The notes under the pieces are model-generated. The model saw only the letters and a program-made list of their open reading frames with translations. It was not told where the DNA came from and made no database searches. The position numbers were made by a program, and so were the translations under genes. A stretch of DNA of 17,164 nt from Intrasporangiaceae bacterium (GTDB taxonomy: Bacteria; Actinomycetota; Actinomycetes; Actinomycetales; Dermatophilaceae), in NCBI GenBank assembly GCA_012518475.1, contig JAAYSB010000268.1, forward strand, positions 1 to 17,164, read 5' to 3'. Positions 1 through 6,702 of this stretch are shown here, one piece after another. Position 1 is the stretch's first letter, and each line of letters begins with the position of its first letter.

Positions 1-211
1 CCACACCAGCCAGGTCGAAGTCGGCTGCAACGGTCGACTCGTCAGCTGTCACTGACTGCTGGACGACGTCTGTCTCCACTGGCGCGCTCGAGGCGCCGAT
101 GGAGACCACGGGCAGGGCGACTATGCCCAACGTTGTAACGAGCGTGGCGACCAGAGCGCGAGCAACGCTGCGGAGCCGGTGGTCGTGGCGACGAGGAAGG
201 ACGAGCGTCAT
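1..211 (-). CDS. Secreted protein, N-terminal fragment (runs off left edge)
   Basis: Reading leftward from an ATG at 211-209 gives 70 residues, open to the window edge. The N-terminus is a textbook export signal: a basic stretch (RRHDHRLRSVAR, about residues 7-18), a hydrophobic core (ALVATLVTTLGIVALPVV) and a small-residue cleavage region (SIGASSA, about residues 37-43). The part after it is acidic and threonine/serine-rich, as in mature exported proteins or linkers. An AGGAG lies only one base before the ATG, which is tight. An in-frame GTG at 238-236 is an alternative start, but it would put extra residues before the signal. The mature domain is outside the window, so no function can be given. 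Confidence 0.6.
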   Translation of the reverse strand, partial: MTLVLPRRHDHRLRSVARALVATLVTTLGIVALPVVSIGASSAPVETDVVQQSVTADESTVAADFDLAGV

Positions 212-246
212 GCTCCTGGGAGATTGGCGAGGCGACACGCTTTGTA

Positions 247-252
247 ACAATA
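247..252 (-). promoter_or_regulatory. Possible -10 box for the secreted-protein gene
   Basis: The minus strand reads TATTGT here. It would place the transcript start about 30 bases before the ATG at 211, leaving a short leader that contains the AGGAG. The -35 region (ACCACA at 17 bases spacing) matches the consensus only in its last three bases. This rests on position and the hexamer alone. Confidence 0.25.
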
Positions 253-277
253 GGTGAAAGCGGGCCGGATGTGGTAG

Positions 278-415
278 ATGGGACAGTTGTTTCTGCGGCT
301 GCGCTCGAGGCATGGGCGGCTGACCGGCCCAGTCGAACGCTGCGGCGTCGCCTTTGAGGGCGCGGCGGCATTCTTCGACGCGCTCGTCGAGCTGAGCCGC
401 AAGGTGCTGCGCTGA
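278..415 (+). pseudogene. Short open frame, possible gene remnant
   Basis: A 45-codon frame opens at ATG 278 directly after a stop at 275-277 and ends at TGA 413-415. Its second half uses strongly G/C-ending codons and reads like a real protein C-terminus (VERCGVAFEGAAAFFDALVE, then LSRKVLR). The first half looks less protein-like. No ribosome binding site is evident. I do not recognise the family. It may be the tail of a decayed gene between the secreted-protein gene and gabT, or a chance frame in GC-rich DNA. Nothing else was found between 253 and 477. Confidence 0.2.
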
Positions 416-477
416 CGCAAGCCACCGGCCCCCTCAATTCCCCCTCTGGGCGTAAACGTGAGATTGTTCCGCAGCCC

Positions 478-483
478 TATGAT
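478..483 (+). promoter_or_regulatory. -10 box for leaderless gabT transcript
   Basis: TATGAT differs from TATAAT at one position and ends 6 bases before the GTG start at 490. Transcription would therefore begin at or within a base of the start codon, giving a leaderless mRNA. The GGAGG at 485-489 abuts the GTG with no spacer, too close to act as a normal ribosome binding site. No convincing -35 hexamer is visible at 16-18 bases spacing. Confidence 0.55.
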
Positions 484-489
484 CGGAGG

Positions 490-1836
490 GTGACCGAGCA
501 CCCGATCGAGCAGAAGCGCATCCTCGCCACCTCTGTCCCCGGCCCGAAGTCCGCCGAGCTCGCGGCGCGCAAGGCCGCTGCCGTCTCTGCCGGTGTCGGG
601 ACGGGACTGCCCGCCTACATCACCCGGGGTGAGGGCGGCATCCTCGTCGACGTCGACGGCAACCAGCTCATCGACTTCGGTTCCGGGATCGCGGTCACGA
701 CCGTCGGCAACGGCAATAGCAAGGTCGTCGACGCGGTGAGCCGGCAGATCGCCGACTTCACGCATACCTGTTTCATGGTCACGCCGTACGAGCAGTACAT
801 CGCCGTGGCGGAGAAGCTCAACGCGCTGACGCCCGGTGACTTCGACAAGCGCACCGCGCTGTTCAACAGCGGCGCGGAGGCGGTTGAGAACGCCGTCAAG
901 GTCGCCCGGCACCACACCGGACGTCAGGCGGTCGTGGCGTTCGATCACGCGTATCACGGCCGGACCAACCTCACCATGGGGCTGACCGCGAAGAACATGC
1001 CCTACAAGCACCGGTTCGGGCCGTTCGCCGGGGAGATCTATCGGGTGCCGATGGCATACCCGTACCGCTGGCCGACCGGGCCGAAGAACTGCGGCGACGA
1101 GGCTTTCGAGGAGTTCGTCTCGCTCGTCCACGCGCAGGTCGGCGAGGAGAACTGCGCGGCGGTCATCATCGAGCCGATCCAGGGTGAGGGTGGCTTCATC
1201 GTCCCGGCCCCCGGGTTCCTCAAGCAGGTGCAGGAGTACTGCACCGAGCACGGCATCCTGCTCATCGCCGACGAGGTGCAGACCGGCTTCGCCCGCACCG
1301 GAGACTGGTTCGCGTGTGACCATGAGGGCGTCACCCCGGACCTCATCACGACGGCGAAGGGGATCGCCGGCGGGATGCCGCTGGCAGCCGTCACCGGTCG
1401 CGCGGAGGTCATGGACTCGGTCCACGTCAGCGGCCTGGGCGGCACCTATGGCGGCAACCCGGTCGCCTGTGCGGCAGCCCTGGCCGCGATCGAGTGGATG
1501 GAGGAGATCGACGCCTGCGCCCGGGCGCGTGAGATCGAGCAGATCTTCGTCCCGCGCCTGAGCAACCTCGCGGACGAGTACGGCGTCATCGGTGACATCC
1601 GCGGCCGCGGCGCGATGCTCGCGGTCGAGCTCGTGAGCGACCTCGAGGCCAAGACCCCGGCCGCGGAGCTCACCGCCGCGATCAACAAGTACTGCCACTC
1701 CCAGGGCCTGGTCACGCTCACGTGCGGCACCTTCGGCAACGTCTTCCGCTTCCTCCCGCCGCTGTCCGCCCCCGACGACCTGCTCCGGGAGGGCCTCGAC
1801 ATCCTCGAGGCAGCCTTCGCCGAGCACGCGAGGTGA
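490..1836 (+). CDS. gabT: 4-aminobutyrate (GABA) aminotransferase
   Basis: This 448-residue class III pyridoxal-phosphate aminotransferase has the usual GabT length. It transfers the amino group of GABA to 2-oxoglutarate, giving succinate semialdehyde and glutamate in the cytoplasm. Visible landmarks are the cofactor phosphate-binding segment NSGAEAVENAVK, the aromatic/His motif FDHAYHGRT, the glutamate of IIEPIQGEGG, the cofactor-contacting Asp261 and Gln264 (ADEVQTGFARTGDW), the Schiff-base Lys290 (TTAKGIAGGMPL) and the GGTYGGNP loop. The GTG start is chosen because it lies 6 bases after a TATGAT box and because the preceding ATG at 479 is out of frame. The stop overlaps the next gene's start. 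No gabD (succinate-semialdehyde dehydrogenase) is in the window. Related ornithine or acetylornithine aminotransferases are the main alternative, but the sequence reads as GabT throughout. Confidence 0.93.
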   Translation: MTEHPIEQKRILATSVPGPKSAELAARKAAAVSAGVGTGLPAYITRGEGGILVDVDGNQLIDFGSGIAVTTVGNGNSKVVDAVSRQIADFTHTCFMVTPYEQYIAVAEKLNALTPGDFDKRTALFNSGAEAVENAVKVARHHTGRQAVVAFDHAYHGRTNLTMGLTAKNMPYKHRFGPFAGEIYRVPMAYPYRWPTGPKNCGDEAFEEFVSLVHAQVGEENCAAVIIEPIQGEGGFIVPAPGFLKQVQEYCTEHGILLIADEVQTGFARTGDWFACDHEGVTPDLITTAKGIAGGMPLAAVTGRAEVMDSVHVSGLGGTYGGNPVACAAALAAIEWMEEIDACARAREIEQIFVPRLSNLADEYGVIGDIRGRGAMLAVELVSDLEAKTPAAELTAAINKYCHSQGLVTLTCGTFGNVFRFLPPLSAPDDLLREGLDILEAAFAEHAR

Positions 1837-3179
1837 CGACGCCGCTCAAGCGGCAGATCCACAACATCGGTCGCCGGCGCGCATGGCTCATCTGGGCCGT
1901 CGCGCTCGCCGCCTATGTCCTCGCGGTCTTCCACCGCACGTCGCTCGGAGTCGCCGGGCTGCTCGCCGCCGACCGGTTCGGGATCAGCGCCGCCCAGCTG
2001 TCGACCTTCGCTGTCCTCCAGCTGACGGTGTATGCGCTCATGCAGGTCCCCGTCGGCGTCGCCCTCGACCGGTGGGGGCCGAAGCGGCTCATCATCATCG
2101 GCCTGTCCCTCATGACCGCCGGACAGCTGTGGTTCGCCTTCGCCGGCACCTTCGAAGCGGGTGTCCTCGCCCGCATCCTGCTCGGCGCCGGCGACGCGAT
2201 GATCTTCATCTCGCTCATGCGGCTCGTCGCAGTCTGGTTCCGCGTCAAGCAGGCGCCGTTCGTCACCCAGCTCACCGGAATGATGGGCCAGCTCGGTGCG
2301 CTCTCAGCTGCCGCACCACTGAGCCTGGCGCTCGCGCGGTGGGGCTGGTCGCATACCTTTGCGTTTGCTGCCTCGCTCGGATTCGCTGTGCTCATCGGGG
2401 TTCTCGCGGTCGTCAAGGACTCGCCGTACAGCGGGCACTCGATCGAGAAGATCAAGATCCGTGCGCTCGCCTGGTCGATGCGGGACATCTGGCAGAACCC
2501 GGGGACCAGGCTCGGGATGTACTCCCACTTCACCTCCGCGTTCGGCGCGAACGTCTTCGGGCTGCTCTGGGGCTATCCCTTCCTCGTCGTCGGTCAGGGG
2601 CTCTCGTCGGCGGCCGCGTCCTCGCTCATCATGCTCATGACCGTCACGGCCCTCATCGTCGGGCCGATCACGGGTCGGGCCGTGGCGCAGCGTCCCTATC
2701 ACCGCTCGTGGATCGTGCTCGGGATCGTCATCGCGATCATGGTCACGTGGGCGGTCGTCCTGCTCTGGCCGGGGCGGGCGCCGCTGTGGCTGCTCGTGCT
2801 CCTCATCGTCGTCACCGCCGCCGGGGGACCGGTGTCGATGGTGAGCTTCGACCTGGCGCGCACGTTCCACCACCCCGACCGACTGGGTCGCGCCACGGGA
2901 GTGGTCAACATGGGCGGGTTCATCGCCTCGCTCGGCGCCATGCTCCTCATCGGGGTCGTGCTCGACATCGTCGCCCCTGGGGGACCCACGACGTACACCC
3001 TCGACGACTTCCGCATCGCGATGTCGGTGATGTTCTTCTTCTGGTTCTTCGGGGCGATCCAGGTGTGGCGGTACCGGCAGAAGTCCAAGGCGTTCGTCGA
3101 GCGGGTCTCCCCCGGTGGTCTCGATCGGCTGCGTGGTGGGGAGACGCTGCTGCCGGGGATCTCGCGGGAGACCGACTGA
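1833..3179 (+). CDS. MFS transporter, translationally coupled to gabT
   Basis: This 448-residue membrane protein begins at GTG 1833, sharing GTGA with the gabT stop. The open frame extends upstream to 1722, but that part is inside gabT and not protein-like. About 12 hydrophobic helices can be traced, the first from residue 18 (WLIWAVALAAYVLAV). The major-facilitator motif A lies between helices 2 and 3 (Asp79-Arg80, Lys84-Arg85 in ALDRWGPKR), and a weaker GR-containing copy (GPITGRAVAQRP) marks the second half. The coupling suggests uptake or export of a substrate related to the GabT reaction, possibly GABA or another omega-amino acid. That is inference: known GABA permeases usually belong to the APC family, and no substrate residue can be read here. 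A hairpin follows 26 bases after the stop. Confidence 0.88.
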   Translation: MTTPLKRQIHNIGRRRAWLIWAVALAAYVLAVFHRTSLGVAGLLAADRFGISAAQLSTFAVLQLTVYALMQVPVGVALDRWGPKRLIIIGLSLMTAGQLWFAFAGTFEAGVLARILLGAGDAMIFISLMRLVAVWFRVKQAPFVTQLTGMMGQLGALSAAAPLSLALARWGWSHTFAFAASLGFAVLIGVLAVVKDSPYSGHSIEKIKIRALAWSMRDIWQNPGTRLGMYSHFTSAFGANVFGLLWGYPFLVVGQGLSSAAASSLIMLMTVTALIVGPITGRAVAQRPYHRSWIVLGIVIAIMVTWAVVLLWPGRAPLWLLVLLIVVTAAGGPVSMVSFDLARTFHHPDRLGRATGVVNMGGFIASLGAMLLIGVVLDIVAPGGPTTYTLDDFRIAMSVMFFFWFFGAIQVWRYRQKSKAFVERVSPGGLDRLRGGETLLPGISRETD

Positions 3180-3205
3180 GTCCGTGCACAGTCCGGGGGG
3201 TCTGT

Positions 3206-3226
3206 CGGGTGTGTCGTCCACACCCG
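3206..3226 (+). terminator. Hairpin after the gabT-MFS operon
   Basis: CGGGTGTG and CACACCCG form a perfect 8-bp stem around a TCGTC loop, 26 bases after the MFS stop codon. No T-run follows, so it is a GC-rich, U-less terminator candidate, a type often proposed in actinobacteria. The rest of the gap to the next gene (3227-3359) shows only a 9-bp direct repeat, GGTAGTCGG, at 3279 and 3337. Confidence 0.45.
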
Positions 3227-3372
3227 GTGCGGAGGGGGTATGCGCACCGCGGCTGTGTCGGGTTGGCTTGGGTGAGCTGGTAGTCGGCTGGTGCTCGGCC
3301 GGTTCCGGCTCGGCGCCCTGGTGAGCCGGGTCGCGCGGTAGTCGGTTCGCGGTGTGATCGGAGGTGGTGGAG

Positions 3373-4797
3373 ATGTCGGCGGCGGCTGTGCTGTCCCCGA
3401 AACGGACCTTCACCGCAGCGCGGTGCGCCGAGCTCCTGCACTTCGCACTCGACCGGACCGATGCCGAGCGTGAGGTGGATCCGGGCGCGATCGCCGGCAC
3501 GATCCAGGAGCTCGACCGAGCCATGAACCGGCTGGCCTCGGTGCGGCTCGCGCTCGTCGCGCAGGCGGACCGGGCCGAGGTCGCCGCTGAGTCGGGGCAG
3601 AGCGGCACGGACGCGTGGCTGGCGACCAGCTCACGTGTCGGCGGAGCCCAGGCGGCCGGCCAGGTCGGGCTCGCCCGGGCACTGGACGAGGAGCTGTCGG
3701 TGACTCGCGCTGCTCTCGAGGAGGGCTCACTCTCGCCCGATCACGCGGGTGTCATCGCGACGGCGACCAAGGACCTTCCGGACGGACTGACCCGACGGGA
3801 ACGGGAGCGCATCGAATGGTCGCTCGTGCAGAAGGCCCAGCGCGTCGACCCCAGCCGGCTGCGGCGGGCTGCGCGACGGGCTCTTGAGGCGGCTCGACGT
3901 GCGGCGCGGGAGGTCGATGCGCACGAGGACCGTGTGCTTCGGTCGGAAGAGGAGCGCGCGCTCGAGCGGTCGCGGCTCACACTTCACGACAACGGCGACG
4001 GGACGGTGACCGGGCGCTTCACGGTTCCCGTGCTCGCCGGCAGCGTCCTGCGCAAGGTCATCGAGCAGATGGTCGCCCCGCGGAGGCAGTGGGGTCCGGG
4101 GGCTGGGCCCGGCGAGGGTGCGGTGCGCGGGGGAGAGCACATGATGACGGCCCGGACTGGGGAAGGCCGCGGTGTGGACGGCGGCGGTGCCGAGGCCATC
4201 GACTGGGCCCACCGGCGTGGCCTGGCCCTGACCCAGCTCCTCGAGCACCTCGACACCGACCACCTGCACGGCAAGGCGGCCGCGACCGTCGTCGTGACGA
4301 TCGATGAGGCCCGGCTGCGGGAGAACCTCGGCGCTGCTCACCTGGACACTGGCCAGGACATCTCAGCGAGCGAGGCCCGTCGTCTGGCCTGCAGTGCAGG
4401 GATCCTTCCGCTCGTGCTCGACGGTGAGTCGATCCCGCTCGACTACGGGCGGACGCAGCGCTTCTTCCAGGAGTCTCAGCGGGTGGCGCTCGCCGTGCGC
4501 TACGACACGTGTGCAGCGCAGGGCTGTGACCGGCCGTATGCCTGGTCCGAGCTCCATCATGAGGATCCCTGGGCCACGGGAGGGCAGACGAATCTCGATC
4601 TCGCCGTCCCGCTGTGCGGCTTCCATCATCGGCGGGCTCATGATCCGGCATACGACTGCACTGTTCGCACCGATGGCGTCGGCATCAAGGTGGTCGGGTT
4701 CCGGCGACGAGATCGCCGCCACGCCGGGGACCATGCTCTGGGGTCGCCTGAGCGGGGTGACCCTGAGCGCGGTGACCCTCAACGTGATCAATCCTGA
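3373..4797 (+). CDS. DUF222 / HNH endonuclease-domain protein
   Basis: This 474-residue protein has the layout of the multi-copy actinobacterial DUF222-HNH family (13E12 repeat family in mycobacteria). A helical DUF222 region covers roughly residues 20-330, followed by a C-terminal HNH nuclease module. The module is intact: a zinc-type pair Cys380/Cys385, the His395-His396 dyad (SELHHEDPW), Asn407, then Cys415 and His418-His419 (LCGFHHRRAHD). The start is ATG 3373, 8 bases after a good GGAGG at 3360-3364; an in-frame GTG at 3364 overlaps that site and is less likely. The last residues repeat ERGDP units. It sits alone between hairpins, with no toxin/antitoxin or phage partner nearby. The physiological role and target of this family are not established. 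Confidence 0.88.
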   Translation: MSAAAVLSPKRTFTAARCAELLHFALDRTDAEREVDPGAIAGTIQELDRAMNRLASVRLALVAQADRAEVAAESGQSGTDAWLATSSRVGGAQAAGQVGLARALDEELSVTRAALEEGSLSPDHAGVIATATKDLPDGLTRRERERIEWSLVQKAQRVDPSRLRRAARRALEAARRAAREVDAHEDRVLRSEEERALERSRLTLHDNGDGTVTGRFTVPVLAGSVLRKVIEQMVAPRRQWGPGAGPGEGAVRGGEHMMTARTGEGRGVDGGGAEAIDWAHRRGLALTQLLEHLDTDHLHGKAAATVVVTIDEARLRENLGAAHLDTGQDISASEARRLACSAGILPLVLDGESIPLDYGRTQRFFQESQRVALAVRYDTCAAQGCDRPYAWSELHHEDPWATGGQTNLDLAVPLCGFHHRRAHDPAYDCTVRTDGVGIKVVGFRRRDRRHAGDHALGSPERGDPERGDPQRDQS

Positions 4798-4889
4798 ACC
4801 CGGCGACTGCACCGGCCGCGATCCCGCGGTCTGACGATTCGCCGACGCCTGGCGAGAGGTTGTGAGCTCGAGGTCTTGTGCCGGGACCC

Positions 4890-5025
4890 TCTGCCGGTGC
4901 AGAATCAAGGCCTCCCCTTGCGGGAAGCTGTCCTTCCTTCGGGAAGTGACCTCTGATCTCGCGGACTTCCGTGTAGATCAATGGACCGGGCCAACTCATA
5001 CTTGGCCCGGTCCATCCTTTTATAA
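4890..5025 (+). ncRNA. Hairpin-rich segment, possible structured RNA or 3' UTR
   Basis: Five stem-loops follow each other without an open frame. They are TCTGC/GCAGA (4890-4903), CAAGG/CCTTG (4906-4920), CTTCC/GGAAG closed by a TTCG tetraloop (4933-4946), a 10-bp stem with one bulge joining 4955-4964 to 4969-4979, and the terminator at 4981-5015. CTTCC at 4933-4937 can instead pair with an upstream GGAAG (4923-4927, loop CTGTC), so two hairpins are mutually exclusive. A weak promoter is possible (TTGTGC at 4876, 18 bases, CAGAAT at 4900). No known RNA family was recognised. It could equally be the 3' untranslated end of the HNH transcript. Nothing clear is seen at 4798-4875. Confidence 0.3.
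4981..5025 (+). terminator. Strong intrinsic terminator
   Basis: A perfect 14-bp stem (ATGGACCGGGCCAA at 4981-4994 with its complement at 5002-5015) closes a 7-base CTCATAC loop. On the + strand only, CCTTTTATAA follows. This is the only classical stem-plus-T-run terminator in the window, and it lies 184 bases after the HNH gene stop. Confidence 0.85.
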
Positions 5026-5089
5026 CGGGGGCTGCTGAAACATCCGGTGACCGACACGCGAAGCCACGTCGAACTCTTGCGCGACACTG

Positions 5090-5362
5090 GTGCTCGTGAC
5101 CGCCACCCCAGCCCTGCCGGACTCCTTCGACCTCGACACGGCCTATCTCGTCACCCGGGCTGCGCTGCCGCTCCTGCGCCGGCCCGGCCGTGGGCGCATC
5201 CTCAACGTCAGCAGCGTGACCGGGGCGGTCCTGGCGATGCGCGGGGAGGTCGCCAGCGCCGTCGCGTGGCCGGCCTCGTCCGGGGCGGCGGATATCAACG
5301 GTCAGGTCCTCGTCGTCGACGGGGGCGGGTCGGTCGCCGAGGAGCGCGCTGAAGGTCGCTGA
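5090..5362 (+). pseudogene. Short-chain dehydrogenase remnant (N-terminus and active site deleted)
   Basis: The 90-codon frame matches two separated parts of a FabG-like short-chain dehydrogenase. Residues 17-52 are the middle of the fold (TAYLVTRAALPLLRR, then GRILNVSSVTGAVLAMRG with the catalytic-serine strand). Residues 53-82 are the C-terminal end (VAWPASSGAADINGQVLVVDGG). The stretch that should lie between them, including the YxxxK catalytic pair, is missing at the 52/53 junction. The N-terminal TGxxxGxG cofactor-binding half is also absent. The upstream DNA (5026-5089) encodes nothing recognisable. The frame is open, but a functional enzyme is not expected. The chosen start (GTG 5090) is arbitrary for a remnant. 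Region 5363-5490 holds no gene. Confidence 0.65.
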
Positions 5363-5490
5363 CGCGAGGGCGCCGCAGCGCGCTGCCGTCTTCGGCTCGC
5401 TACCGAGGCGGAAGCACTCCGTTCGTCGCTGACGTCGTGATGAGCCCGTTGAGGGGCGGAGTCATGAGGCGACGCGGGCTGGCGACACCG

Positions 5491-5496
5491 TACCGT
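5491..5496 (+). promoter_or_regulatory. -10-like box before the NYN gene
   Basis: TACCGT fits the TAnnnT actinobacterial -10 and ends 6 bases before the GTG at 5503, the same spacing as at gabT. It supports the GTG start and a leaderless mRNA. There is no clear -35 hexamer. Confidence 0.35.
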
Positions 5497-5502
5497 GGGG
5501 TC

Positions 5503-6576
5503 GTGGACATCGACACCAGTGGCTCAACCCGGATCGCCGTGCTCATCGACTGCGACAACGTCTCCGCTCGTCATGCCGAGGCGGTGCTCGAGGAGCTGGC
5601 GAAGTACGGGACGCCGACGGTGAAGCGGGCCTACGGCGACTGGACGACCACGCAGCTGACCGGCTGGAAGTCCGAGCTGCACCGGCATGCGATCCAGCCG
5701 GTCCAGCAGTTCGCGTACACGTTCGGGAAGAACTCAAGCGACTCCGCCCTCATCATCGATGCGATGGACCTGCTCTGGCAGGGAAACGTCGAGGCCTTCG
5801 CGCTGGTGTCCTCGGACTCGGACTTCACCCGGCTGGCGACCCGCCTTCGGGAGTCGGGCAAGCGGGTCCTCGGACTCGGAGCCCGTAAGACACCGGAGTC
5901 GCTGCGCCGAGCCGTCGATCAGTTCATCTTCCTCGAGGTGCTCCAGGACCAGAGCGGCGCTGACGGCACAGGGCAGGGCTCCGGCACCGGTCCCGCCGCG
6001 TCTGGTGAGGACAACGGCGACAGCGGTAGTGACGGCGGACGCCCTGGGCGGGACAGCGGCTCGGGGATCAACCTCGAGAGCGCCCTGACCAAGGCGGTCA
6101 ACGCCACCAGTGGTGACGACGGCTGGAGCCGACTCGGGGCGATCGGGCGACACCTGAGTCGTGCTCACGCGGACTTCGATCCGCGGGACTTCGGACACCA
6201 GCGCCTCGGCAGCCTGGTCGCCGAGCAGCCGTATCTGGAGACCACCGGCCAGGGCTCCTCGCTGCAGGTGCGGTTGAAGCAGCGACGGTCGCCGGCCAAG
6301 AAGGCTGCCGCCCAGTCACCGGCTACGAAGGCTGCGAATACTTCGAAGGCGACGAAGAAGTCTGCGAACCAGCAGGCGGCCACCGAGAGCGGCGCGGCGA
6401 AGAAGTCGAGTGCAGACGAGCCAGGAGGAGAGGGAGCGGAGGCACAGAAGGCGGGAGCACAGAAGGCGGGAGCACAGAAGTCGACGGACCAGAAGGGCGC
6501 AGCGCGGAGCTCGAACGGATCCCAGGGGCCAAGGGCTACTGCACGGCGCCGGTCCAGCTCCGCCGGTCAGGCCTGA
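5503..6576 (+). CDS. NYN-domain protein with OST-HTH (LOTUS) domain and Lys/Ala-rich tail
   Basis: The 357-residue protein is a predicted RNA-binding nuclease of the PIN-like LabA/NYN family. Residues 10-150 form the NYN domain, with the acidic metal-site motifs in place: Asp16 and Asp18 (LIDCDN), Asp80 and Asp86 (SSDSALIIDAMD), Asp105 and Asp107 (SSDSDFTRL). Residues about 190-260 match an OST-HTH/LOTUS RNA-binding domain (LTKAVNATSGDDGWSRLG through SLVAEQPYLE). Between them is a Gly/Ser-rich linker. The last ~95 residues are a low-complexity basic tail, with KKAAA and AQKAG repeats, suited to nucleic-acid binding. The GTG at 5503 is preferred since homology begins right after it; an ATG at 5464 in the same frame is an alternative. 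It appears to be a single-gene transcript; the RNA target is unknown. Confidence 0.88.
   Translation: MDIDTSGSTRIAVLIDCDNVSARHAEAVLEELAKYGTPTVKRAYGDWTTTQLTGWKSELHRHAIQPVQQFAYTFGKNSSDSALIIDAMDLLWQGNVEAFALVSSDSDFTRLATRLRESGKRVLGLGARKTPESLRRAVDQFIFLEVLQDQSGADGTGQGSGTGPAASGEDNGDSGSDGGRPGRDSGSGINLESALTKAVNATSGDDGWSRLGAIGRHLSRAHADFDPRDFGHQRLGSLVAEQPYLETTGQGSSLQVRLKQRRSPAKKAAAQSPATKAANTSKATKKSANQQAATESGAAKKSSADEPGGEGAEAQKAGAQKAGAQKSTDQKGAARSSNGSQGPRATARRRSSSAGQA
6442..6480 (+). repeat. 15-bp tandem repeat in the NYN gene tail
   Basis: GCACAGAAGGCGGGA occurs at 6442-6456 and 6457-6471 with no mismatch, and its first 9 bases again at 6472-6480. It encodes AQKAG units in the basic tail, is in frame, and could vary in copy number without breaking the gene. 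Confidence 0.9.
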
Positions 6577-6640
6577 CGCAGGCTGACGAGCACTGGGATT
6601 CCTCGACCTCCGTCGCTCGGTGGGTGGTGGCCTTCGCCTT

Positions 6641-6665
6641 CGCAGCGCTCTCGGAGCCGGCTGCG
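6641..6665. terminator. Hairpin between convergent genes
   Basis: CGCAGCGCTC (6641-6650) pairs with GAGC (6654-6657) and GCTGCG (6660-6665) across a TCG loop, leaving a 2-base CG bulge, for 10 paired positions. It lies between the converging NYN and SDR genes, 64 bases after one stop and 37 before the other. It could end transcripts from both sides. There is no T-run. Confidence 0.4.
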
Positions 6666-6702
6666 CAGTTGCGTGATCAAGGAGCGCTCGCTTCTCGTGA
6701 GA

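Noticed and set aside
208..1827. Long open frame on the minus strand across gabT (539 codons)
   Set aside because: It lies antisense to a clear gabT. Its composition (Val/Asp/Arg/Gly runs) is what the complement of G/C-ending codons gives, and no domain is recognisable.
3279..3345. 9-bp direct repeat GGTAGTCGG as an insertion-site duplication
   Set aside because: The 49 bases between the copies contain no mobile-element sequence or inverted ends.
2304..3608. 434-codon minus-strand frame over the MFS and HNH genes
   Set aside because: Highly charged, no recognisable domain, antisense to two well-supported genes.
4905..4955. Signal-recognition-particle RNA on the minus strand (GGTCA...GAAGGAAG resemblance)
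   Set aside because: The similarity covers a few bases only. The conserved GGAAGCAGC core and the long flanking helix are absent.
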